Shown piece by piece: positions 1-6,952 of a DNA stretch of 64,000 bases (its first letter is position 1; each line of letters begins with the position of its first letter). A program made the translations under genes and the position numbers. The notes below the pieces were generated by a model that was given only the letters and a program-made list of their open reading frames with translations, ran no database searches and was not told where the DNA came from. The stretch spans positions 2,989,001-3,053,000 of the forward strand of contig NZ_CP059732.1 of assembly GCF_014117325.1 (NCBI RefSeq), given 5' to 3'. The stretch is from Spirosoma foliorum (GTDB lineage Bacteria > Bacteroidota > Bacteroidia > Cytophagales > Spirosomataceae).

Positions 1-6
1 TAAATT

Positions 7-873
7 ATGCCACGAATTATCAAATCTGGATTGATACAAATGAGTCTGCCGATGACCGAAGGGGAAGGCACGATGGAAGAAATTAAAGAAGCCATGATCC
101 AAAAGCACATTCCGCTCATCGAAGAAGCGGGGGAGAAAGGTGTGCAGATTCTGTGCTTACAGGAAATTTTCAGTACCCCCTATTTCTGTCCAGGTCAGAA
201 TAGTGCCTGGTATGCGTCGGCAGAATCCGTTCCGGGCCCAACCACCGACCGGATGGCGGAATACGCAAAAAAATACAAAATGGTGATGATTGTGCCTGTC
301 TACGAAAAAGAGCAGGCAGGTGTTCTCTACAACACCGCAGCAGTCATGAATGCCGACGGAACGTATCTAGGCAAATACCGCAAGAATCATATTCCGCACA
401 CATCCGGTTTCTGGGAGAAATTTTTCTTTAAGCCCGGTAATCTGGGGTATCCAGTCTTCCAAACGATGTATGCCAAAGTCGGAGTCTACATCTGTTACGA
501 TCGACACTTCCCCGATGGTGCGCGTTGCCTTGGCCTGAATGGCGCCGAAATCGTCTATAATCCATCGGCTACCGTAGCCGGTCTATCGCAATATCTCTGG
601 AAACTGGAACAACCCGCCCATGCAGCAGCCAATGGCTATTTTATGGGATGCATCAACCGGGTTGGTGAAGAAAAACCCTGGAACCTGGGTCGGTTCTACG
701 GCTCCTCTTATTTTGTTGATCCGCGCGGTCAGATTTTCGCCACGGCTTCAGAAGACAAAGATGAGCTGTTGATTTCCGAGTTCGATCTCGATATGATCGA
801 CGAAGTCCGCAGTGTCTGGCAGTTCTTCCGCGACCGCCGTCCCGAGACGTATGGTAAATTGGTAGAGTTATAA
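7..873 (+). CDS. Nitrilase-superfamily amidohydrolase, probable beta-ureidopropionase
   Basis: 288-residue carbon-nitrogen hydrolase. The nitrilase catalytic triad is readable: Glu53 (in LQEIFSTPYF), Lys126 (KYRKNHIP) and Cys163 (VYICYDRHFP). Length fits the cytosolic beta-ureidopropionase/N-carbamoylputrescine amidase branch. The next two same-strand genes are PreT and PreA, which reduce uracil and thymine, so the likely role is hydrolysis of N-carbamoyl-beta-alanine in the third step of reductive pyrimidine degradation. That assignment comes from context; the family also contains N-carbamoylputrescine amidases. Only six bases precede the ATG, so the ribosome site and any promoter are outside the window. 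A dihydropyrimidinase for the second step is not in this window and may lie just upstream. Confidence 0.85.
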   Translation: MPRIIKSGLIQMSLPMTEGEGTMEEIKEAMIQKHIPLIEEAGEKGVQILCLQEIFSTPYFCPGQNSAWYASAESVPGPTTDRMAEYAKKYKMVMIVPVYEKEQAGVLYNTAAVMNADGTYLGKYRKNHIPHTSGFWEKFFFKPGNLGYPVFQTMYAKVGVYICYDRHFPDGARCLGLNGAEIVYNPSATVAGLSQYLWKLEQPAHAAANGYFMGCINRVGEEKPWNLGRFYGSSYFVDPRGQIFATASEDKDELLISEFDLDMIDEVRSVWQFFRDRRPETYGKLVEL

Positions 874-876
874 CTG

Positions 877-981
877 AATGAATAATGGACAATGAATAAT
901 GGATAATGTCAGTTCGGGAATTCGTCCCCATTCTTTGGTCCTCACAGTTCATTGTACATTATTCATTGTCCATTATTCATT
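877..981. repeat. Long intergenic inverted repeat with AATGAATAATGGAC-type arms
   Basis: Perfect 25-bp arms at 877-901 and 957-981, separated by 55 bp. Each arm is itself built from near-repeats of AATGAATAATG. It fills the whole space between the nitrilase stop and the preT start, so a transcript across the cluster would carry a strong hairpin just before preT. A related but not identical repeat lies between preA and the permease gene. Confidence 0.85.
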
Positions 982-984
982 AAC

Positions 985-2328
985 ATGCCTATCCTCAACA
1001 ATCGCTTAACGGCTGAACAGTACGAGCAAAACTTCAGCGACATCCACCCGCCGTTCGAGTCACGGGAAGCGGCTTTGGTGGAAGCGAATCGCTGTTTGTT
1101 CTGCTATGATGCACCGTGTACAAAGCGCTGCCCGACGAGCATCAACATACCCAAGTTTATCAAGCAGATTACTACCGATAATGTTAAAGGCTCGGCCTAT
1201 ACTATTTTCGATGCCAACATTATGGGTGGGGGGTGCTCGAAAGTATGCCCAGTCGAGAAATTATGCGAAGGCTCCTGCGTCTATAATCTGTTAGAGGAAC
1301 CGCCCATTCCAATTGCCAAACTCCAGCGTTATTCTACCGAGAAAGCAATTGCGCATAAGTGGCCCCTGTTCCAGCGAAAACCAGAAACGGGTCGAAAAGT
1401 GGCAATTGTAGGGGCTGGTCCAGCGGGTTTGAGCTGTGCGCATGTTCTGAGTCGGGAAGGTGTCGATGTAACGATCTATGAAAAGGAAGCCAAAGGCGGT
1501 GGGCTGATGACCTACGGCATTGCGGCCTATAAAGTGACCCCCGAATTCTGTGAAGATGAAGTCAATTTTATCACTTCCTTAGGCGGCATCGACATCAAAT
1601 ATGGGCAGGAATTGGGGAAAGATGTTTCTCTAGCTGATTTACAGGCTAATTACGATGCAGTTTACTTAGGTATTGGCGTGGGTGTAGCCCGGCAACTGGA
1701 CATTCCTGGCGAAGACCTTGCTGGTGTTGAAGACGCCATTCGATTCATTTACGACATCCGCGAAAAAGGCTATCCATCCATTCCCGTTGGCGACAAAGTA
1801 GCCGTAATCGGCCTTGGTATGACTGCCATTGATGCTGCCACGCAAGCCAAACGACTCGGTGCCAAAGAAGTAACCATCGTTTACCGGCGTACTCAGGCCG
1901 AGATGCCAAGCACCGAAGTTGAGCTGAATCTGGCTAAATTAGACGGATGCAACATCATCTGGCTGGCGTCGCCCAAAGAAATCCTTGGCGAGAACGGTCA
2001 GGTTACGCAACTGATTTGCAACGTCATGGAATTGGGCGTACCCGATGCCAGTGGCCGGCGTTCGCCAGTAGAAACGGGAGAGACGATTACGTTGAACGTC
2101 GATATGGTGATCAAAGCTGCCGGGCAGGTTCCATACGAGGCACTGGTCAGCAGTAATCAGCTCAATCACTGGAGCGGCAAAATAGCCATCGATAGTAACT
2201 GTGCTACAAACATCCCCGCAGTCTTTGCCGGTGGCGACTGCGTAAACGGCGGCAAAGAAGTCGTTGATGCCGTACAAGCGGGAAAAGATGGTGCGAGGGC
2301 GATATTGAATTTTATAAAGAGTGAATGA
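985..2328 (+). CDS. preT: NAD-dependent dihydropyrimidine dehydrogenase, FeS/flavin subunit PreT
   Basis: 447 residues from the ATG at 985. An ATG 33 bp upstream is in frame but lies inside the inverted-repeat arm and encodes non-conserved residues. This is the glutamate-synthase-small-chain fold. Residues 37-49 and 84-98 carry the eight cysteines of two N-terminal 4Fe-4S clusters (CLFCYDAPCTKRCP, CSKVCPVEKLCEGSC). GAGPAG at 143-148 is the FAD-binding loop and GLGMTA at 276-281 the NAD(P)-binding loop. PreT passes electrons from NADH to PreA, which reduces uracil and thymine to the dihydro forms in the cytoplasm. The last codons and stop lie within the left arm of the next intergenic inverted repeat. 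Confidence 0.92.
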   Translation: MPILNNRLTAEQYEQNFSDIHPPFESREAALVEANRCLFCYDAPCTKRCPTSINIPKFIKQITTDNVKGSAYTIFDANIMGGGCSKVCPVEKLCEGSCVYNLLEEPPIPIAKLQRYSTEKAIAHKWPLFQRKPETGRKVAIVGAGPAGLSCAHVLSREGVDVTIYEKEAKGGGLMTYGIAAYKVTPEFCEDEVNFITSLGGIDIKYGQELGKDVSLADLQANYDAVYLGIGVGVARQLDIPGEDLAGVEDAIRFIYDIREKGYPSIPVGDKVAVIGLGMTAIDAATQAKRLGAKEVTIVYRRTQAEMPSTEVELNLAKLDGCNIIWLASPKEILGENGQVTQLICNVMELGVPDASGRRSPVETGETITLNVDMVIKAAGQVPYEALVSSNQLNHWSGKIAIDSNCATNIPAVFAGGDCVNGGKEVVDAVQAGKDGARAILNFIKSE

Positions 2329-2419
2329 GCGAAAGAATGAAAGAGCGGGTTGGCACTCTAATGTGCTATTTGACCCGTCTTTTCACTCATTCACTCATTC
2401 ACTCATTCACTCTTTAAAT
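2312..2419. repeat. Inverted repeat of GAGTGAATGAG-type units between preT and preA
   Basis: The left part (about 2312-2350) reads AAAGAGTGAATGAGCGAAAG and continues to GAGCGGGT. The right part (about 2373-2419) starts ACCCGTCTTTTCACTC and holds four successive CACTCATT units before CTCTTTA. The arms are imperfect and of unequal unit number, as expected if they change by repeat slippage. The preT stop codon lies inside the left arm and preA begins three bases after the right arm. Confidence 0.8.
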
Positions 2420-2421
2420 AC

Positions 2422-3690
2422 ATGGCAGATTTACGCGCAAACTTCCTCGGCATCAAATCGCCAAATCCGTTCTGGCTGGCGAGTGCCCCCCCGACGGATA
2501 AACAATATAACGTGCTCCGGGCCTTCGAAGCCGGTTGGGGCGGTGTCGTCTGGAAAACCTTGGGGAGTCAGGTAAAAAATGTATCCTCCCGCTATTCGTC
2601 CATTGATTATGGTGGCACGAAAATGATGGGGTTCAACAACATCGAACTCATTTCGGATCGTCCGCTCGACATCAACCTGCGCGAGATTGCCGAGTGCGTA
2701 CGTCTCTTTCCTGATCGGGCGATGATCGTCTCACTCATGGCCGATAATACCCGTGAGAAGTGGCATGAATTAATCGCTCAGGTTGAGGATACAGGTGCCC
2801 ATGGCCTCGAACTAAATTTTGGCTGTCCCCACGGCATGACCGAGCGCGGTATGGGTGCAGCCGTTGGGCAAGACCCGGAAATTGCCAAAATGGTAGTCGA
2901 ATGGGTCATGGAAAAGGCAACGCTTCCGGTTATTACCAAGCTCACGCCTAATGTTCACTCGGTGGTACCGACGGGTCGGGCTGCGGTTGAAGGGGGTACG
3001 AATGCGCTGTCGTTGATTAATACGATTCAGTCGGTAACGGGAGTCGATCTGGATACGTTTGTTCCCAATCCATATGTCGCGGGCAAGTCGGTTTATGGCG
3101 GTTACTGCGGCCCGGCCGTTAAGCCAATCGCCCTAAAAATGCTGACAACTATTGCGCAGGACCCGGTTACGGCCCCACTGCCGATTTCTGGCATTGGCGG
3201 AGTGAGCACCTGGAAAGATGCCGTTGAGTTCATGCTGCTAGGAGCCTCGAATGTGCAGGTTTGTACCGCCGTTATGAAGCACGGCTTCCGCATTGTGGAA
3301 GACATGTGCGATGGCATGAACAACTGGATGGACGAAAAAGGCTTTAAAACCCTCGACGATTTCATCGGCAAATCGGTACCTACGATCACCCATTGGGAAG
3401 ACCTCGACATCAATTACCATATTGTTGCCAACATCAATCAGGACAAGTGTATTCACTGCGGCTTGTGCTACATCGCCTGCGAAGACACTTCGCACCAATC
3501 GATTAATCTGACATTTGGCAACCCTTACAACACGTATTCGATTAAAGAAGATGAGTGTGTTGGGTGCAATTTGTGTAAATTAGTCTGCCCGGTCGATAGT
3601 TGCATCACGATGGTGGAGCAGCGCAAGGGTGACGAATACCTGAACTGGAAAGAGTTTCAACGGCGCGGACTGCCCTTGAATGATCACTAA
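2422..3690 (+). CDS. preA: NAD-dependent dihydropyrimidine dehydrogenase catalytic subunit PreA
   Basis: 422 residues. The N-terminal ~320 residues are a dihydroorotate-dehydrogenase-like FMN barrel, with the family motif GCPHGMTERGMG near residue 137 and KLTPNV after it. The C-terminus has two ferredoxin-type 4Fe-4S sites: Cys343/346/349/353 and Cys379/382/385/389. It reduces uracil and thymine using electrons from PreT. In mammalian DPD the general-acid cysteine sits in GLACGQDP; the matching stretch here is AAVGQDP, with Val in its place. From memory bacterial PreA proteins share this, so I do not take it as loss of function. It follows preT after a hairpin-rich 93-bp gap. Confidence 0.92.
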   Translation: MADLRANFLGIKSPNPFWLASAPPTDKQYNVLRAFEAGWGGVVWKTLGSQVKNVSSRYSSIDYGGTKMMGFNNIELISDRPLDINLREIAECVRLFPDRAMIVSLMADNTREKWHELIAQVEDTGAHGLELNFGCPHGMTERGMGAAVGQDPEIAKMVVEWVMEKATLPVITKLTPNVHSVVPTGRAAVEGGTNALSLINTIQSVTGVDLDTFVPNPYVAGKSVYGGYCGPAVKPIALKMLTTIAQDPVTAPLPISGIGGVSTWKDAVEFMLLGASNVQVCTAVMKHGFRIVEDMCDGMNNWMDEKGFKTLDDFIGKSVPTITHWEDLDINYHIVANINQDKCIHCGLCYIACEDTSHQSINLTFGNPYNTYSIKEDECVGCNLCKLVCPVDSCITMVEQRKGDEYLNWKEFQRRGLPLNDH

Positions 3691-3788
3691 TTAATGTATA
3701 ATGAATAATGTGAAATGAATAATGAGGCCCAGACTTCTCAGTTATTCATTATCAATTTTACATTACTCATTATCCATTTTACATTTCA
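3691..3788. repeat. Degenerate inverted repeat of AATGAATAATG units between preA and the permease
   Basis: The left half contains TATAATGAATAATGTGAAAT and a further AATGAATAATG. The right half contains TTATTCATTATCAATTTTAC and then ATTACTCATTATCC. Units resemble those of the 877-981 repeat but arm order and mismatches differ. It starts at the preA stop and ends a few bases before the permease ATG. Confidence 0.75.
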
Positions 3789-3796
3789 ACTAACCT

Positions 3797-5170
3797 ATGA
3801 GCGAACCCGTTAGCGCACAACCCACTCGTCTCGTTTACGGCCTGGAAGACAAAGTCCCTTTGGTTCCGGCGCTCCTGGTGAGTTTACAACAGGTTGGCGC
3901 TATGGTCGTAGGCACCATCACGCCAGCGCTGATTTTGTCGGGCATTCTGCATTTCAAACCAGAAGAGACTGCTTATCTGGTAAGTATGGCATTGGTGGCA
4001 TCGGCCCTAGGTACGTTTCTACAAACCATGCGGTTTGGTATCATTGGTTCTGGACTACTCAGTATTACCGGCACAAGTTTTGCCTTTCTGGCCCCACTTA
4101 TTCAGGCAGGCACCATTGGTGGACTATCACTCATGGTCGGTATGTCGCTGGCGGCAACACCCGTTCAACTCGTGTTGGCCCCATTTTTACCTAAACTGAA
4201 ACGCTTATTTACACCACTAGTTTCGGGTATTGTAGTGTTACTGATTGGACTTTCGTTAATTCCAACCGGTATGCGAAGTATCGCCCGATTACCGACAGAA
4301 GGTGCTCCTGCGTGGAGCGGTGGTCTGGTTGCGCTGATTGTTATTCTGGTGATGATCATTGCTCAATCGATTGGCAAAGCGTGGGCACGAATGGCAGCTG
4401 TGCTTGTCGGCGTGGTTACTGGCTATACCATTTGTGGCGTAATGGGCTGGCTTCAACTTCCCGCTCCCAGCAATGGCACCTGGCTCACAGTTCCTCAGTT
4501 ATTTCCGTATGGCCTGGCCTTTAAGTGGGAATTGCTGTTTCCATTCGCGTTTATCTACCTCGTTTGCGTGCTGGAAGCAATGGGCGATATCACAGCAACG
4601 TCTCAATTATCAGGTTTGCCCACAGACGGTCCCGAACACTGGGCACGTATTCGTGGGGGCATTTTGGCCGATGGGATAACCTGTATTGGCTCCACCTTGA
4701 TTGGCGGTTTTCCAAGTGCTACCTACGCCCAAAATAACGGGGTCATTCAAATGACAGGCGTTGCAGCCCGCCGGATTGGGTGGCTCATGGCGATCATTCT
4801 GCTTTGCCTGGGGCTATTTCCGCCCGTTGGACGCTGGATTACGGTCATGCCACCCTGTGTTCTGGGCGCGTTAGCCATCATGCTCTTTGGTCTAGTCGCC
4901 GTATCAGGCTTACGCCTGATAGTACCGGGTGGCTTATCCCAACGGGACGCGTTAATTGCAGCGATTTCATTAGGGGTTGGCATCGGGGTTCCTTCGCAGG
5001 AAGACTGGTTGAAAACGCTTCCTAACGTTGTGCAAACGTTTCTGGAATCGGGGGTCTCGGCAGGTGGATTAGCAGCTTTATTGCTCAATCTCTTCTTACC
5101 AACTGGCGACAAAGAAAAGAAGCTGGAAGAGAAACCAGCCGAAAGTAATCTAACAATCAGATCTTCATAG
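3797..5170 (+). CDS. NCS2-family nucleobase:cation symporter (uracil/xanthine permease)
   Basis: 457-residue, very hydrophobic protein with about 12-14 membrane segments. It belongs to the nucleobase:cation symporter-2 (NAT/NCS2) family: it has the family signature QNNGVIQMTGV and the membrane Glu in LEAMGDITATS, typical of XanQ/UraA-type carriers. It should import a purine or pyrimidine base across the inner membrane. It sits between the pyrimidine-reductase genes and the xanthine dehydrogenase genes, so sequence and context do not separate uracil from xanthine/urate; the EAMGDITATS stretch leans towards the purine branch. The C-terminal ~20 residues are hydrophilic (DKEKKLEEKPAES). Confidence 0.88.
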   Translation: MSEPVSAQPTRLVYGLEDKVPLVPALLVSLQQVGAMVVGTITPALILSGILHFKPEETAYLVSMALVASALGTFLQTMRFGIIGSGLLSITGTSFAFLAPLIQAGTIGGLSLMVGMSLAATPVQLVLAPFLPKLKRLFTPLVSGIVVLLIGLSLIPTGMRSIARLPTEGAPAWSGGLVALIVILVMIIAQSIGKAWARMAAVLVGVVTGYTICGVMGWLQLPAPSNGTWLTVPQLFPYGLAFKWELLFPFAFIYLVCVLEAMGDITATSQLSGLPTDGPEHWARIRGGILADGITCIGSTLIGGFPSATYAQNNGVIQMTGVAARRIGWLMAIILLCLGLFPPVGRWITVMPPCVLGALAIMLFGLVAVSGLRLIVPGGLSQRDALIAAISLGVGIGVPSQEDWLKTLPNVVQTFLESGVSAGGLAALLLNLFLPTGDKEKKLEEKPAESNLTIRSS

Positions 5171-5198
5171 AACACTGATTATCATGATTTCTCAGATA

Positions 5199-5285
5199 TT
5201 TTTTGTCATTTCGACGTCAGAAGAAATCTCAAGCTTGCCTAATGAGAATTTTCAAGATTTCTCCTGACGTCGAAATAACAAAAAA
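5199..5285. repeat. 31-bp inverted repeat, TCATTTCGACGTCAG type
   Basis: Arms at 5199-5229 and 5255-5285 match over 31 bp with two differences. The core is ATTTCGACGTCAG followed by GAAATCT. Outer T6/A6 ends let it act as a bidirectional terminator after the permease gene. The rest of the gap to the xdhA start holds nothing else I recognise. Confidence 0.8.
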
Positions 5286-5382
5286 GCTAGTATTTTCTGT
5301 AAAAAGGGAAGTATAAACAAGCTCATTATTAAGTCATACTGATCATAAAAATCAGCCGGTCCGCCGGTGCGGTTCAACTCTA

Positions 5383-6804
5383 TTGATAACCTTCATCCTC
5401 AATAATAAAGAAGTCAGTACATCGATGCCCCCAGGCACACCGGTGCTCGACTTTGTGCGCTATAATCAATACTTAACTGGCACTAAAATTGGCTGTCGGG
5501 AAGGCGATTGTGGAGCTTGCACGGTACTCGTTGGTGATCTATCAACCAATGAGTTACGTTATCGAACTGCAACCTCTTGCCTGATGCCGCTCGGCAACGC
5601 TCACGGCAAACACATCGTAACCATCGAAGGGCTCAACATGGCCGATCTGAACCCAATTCAGCAGGCAATGGCCGACGAATCGGCGACGCAATGTGGGTTT
5701 TGTACGCCAGGGTTTGTGGTATCAATGGCGGGCTTTTGTCTGAGTAAGAAATCACCGACCCCGCAAAACGCCATCGCTGCTGTCGACGGGAATATCTGTC
5801 GATGCACAGGTTACAAATCCATCGAACGGGCGGCTACTCGGGTGGCGTATTTATTGGAAAACCGACACGATCAAAACCCGGTACAATTTGCTGCCAGTCA
5901 CGCTATTCTACCCGCCTATTTTGCCACTATTCAGGCTCGCTTACAGTCATTGTCCTCAACTCCAAATGGCGAATTGGCGAATGAAGTCCCAACGGCTCAA
6001 CGCGTGGGCGGTGGAACAGATCTGTACGTACAGAAACACGATGAAATCAAGGATGCCTCGATTCGCTTTCTAGCCGACAATACGGACTTAAAAGGAATCA
6101 GACAGCAAGGCGATCAATGCGTGATCGGTTCGGCGACAACGGTCACGGATCTCATCGAATCTCCTTTAATTCAGCAGTATTTCCCTGATTTCAAGCAGTA
6201 TACAACGCTGGTATCTTCAACGCCTATCCGAAATATGGCGACCATTGGGGGCAACTTCATCAACGCATCACCCATTGGCGATTTCACCATTTTTTTTCTG
6301 GCTCTGGATGCCGAATTAACCTTTCGTGAAGGCGATTCCGTAAGAGAAATCCCGCTTCGCAACTTGTATCTGGGGTATAAAACCCTCGACAAACATCCCG
6401 AAGAGCAGCTGGAACAGATACGCTTTTCGCTACCGAACAAACAAGCCCGATTCAATTTCGAGAAAGTCAGCAAACGAACACACCTCGACATTGCCAGCGT
6501 TAATTCAGCTATTGCGATTACAGTCGAAAACGATGTGATTACCCACGTTCGACTATCGGCAGGTGGCATCGCTCCTATTCCAAAGCAACTAATCAACACA
6601 GCGGAATTTCTAACCAGAAAGCACCTGACTGAAGCGTTGATTCTGGACGCTATAGCCGTTGCACAAACCGAAAGCGCGCCTATCAGTGATGCCCGAGGTA
6701 CCGAAGCCTACAAACGTTTGTTGCTTGGACAATTAATCAAAGCACATTTTATCAAACTGTTTCCTGAATTGAAGGTAGAACAGTTGCTAACACTCAAAGT
6801 ATAG
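5383..6804 (+). CDS. xdhA: Xanthine dehydrogenase small subunit (2Fe-2S and FAD domains)
   Basis: 473 residues. The start is TTG at 5383: the family normally begins with a residue pattern like MITFxLN, which is encoded here directly from this TTG, while the first in-frame ATG (residue 15) would remove a beta strand of the ferredoxin domain. First 2Fe-2S cluster: Cys38, 43, 46 and 66. Second: Cys104, 107, 139 and 141. The FAD-binding domain begins around GGGTDLYVQ (209-217) and includes TIGGNFINASPIGD. With XdhB it oxidises hypoxanthine/xanthine to urate in the cytosol. No signal peptide. Confidence 0.92.
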   Translation: MITFILNNKEVSTSMPPGTPVLDFVRYNQYLTGTKIGCREGDCGACTVLVGDLSTNELRYRTATSCLMPLGNAHGKHIVTIEGLNMADLNPIQQAMADESATQCGFCTPGFVVSMAGFCLSKKSPTPQNAIAAVDGNICRCTGYKSIERAATRVAYLLENRHDQNPVQFAASHAILPAYFATIQARLQSLSSTPNGELANEVPTAQRVGGGTDLYVQKHDEIKDASIRFLADNTDLKGIRQQGDQCVIGSATTVTDLIESPLIQQYFPDFKQYTTLVSSTPIRNMATIGGNFINASPIGDFTIFFLALDAELTFREGDSVREIPLRNLYLGYKTLDKHPEEQLEQIRFSLPNKQARFNFEKVSKRTHLDIASVNSAIAITVENDVITHVRLSAGGIAPIPKQLINTAEFLTRKHLTEALILDAIAVAQTESAPISDARGTEAYKRLLLGQLIKAHFIKLFPELKVEQLLTLKV

Positions 6805-6823
6805 AACGCGATCAATCTGTGGC

Positions 6824-6918
6824 GTCAGTTTCTCAAAACTGACGAGAGAGGTTTCTCAAAACCTACTCTAACACGAGGTTTTAAGAAACCTCGCAATGTC
6901 AGATTTAAGAATCTGACA
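6824..6918. repeat. Four tandem small hairpins between xdhA and xdhB
   Basis: Four short perfect palindromes in a row: 6824-6843 (GTCAGTTT, loop CTCA), 6849-6864 (AGGTTT, loop CTCA), 6874-6893 (CGAGGTTT, loop TAAG) and 6897-6918 (TGTCAGATT, loop TAAG). All have four-base loops. The stems are variants of two sequences, a GTCAG type and an AGGTTT type, in the order GTCAG, AGGTTT, AGGTTT, GTCAG. Confidence 0.85.
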
Positions 6919-6952
6919 TCACTTGAATCATTTGAAAATCGGCATAAACGCA

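Noticed and set aside
653..952. 99-codon minus-strand frame over the nitrilase 3' end
   Set aside because: Shadow of a well-supported coding gene; sequence includes simple repeats and no domain.
952..984. Upstream ATG for preT
   Set aside because: The added residues are encoded by the inverted-repeat arm; the family start is at 985.
5286..5382. Possible riboswitch upstream of xdhA
   Set aside because: The GC-rich stretch CCGGTCCGCCGGTGCGG pairs only weakly and matches no purine- or molybdenum-cofactor-responsive fold that I know.
6815..6920. CRISPR-like array between xdhA and xdhB
   Set aside because: The short repeated palindromes are in contact, of differing sequence and without spacers of constant length.
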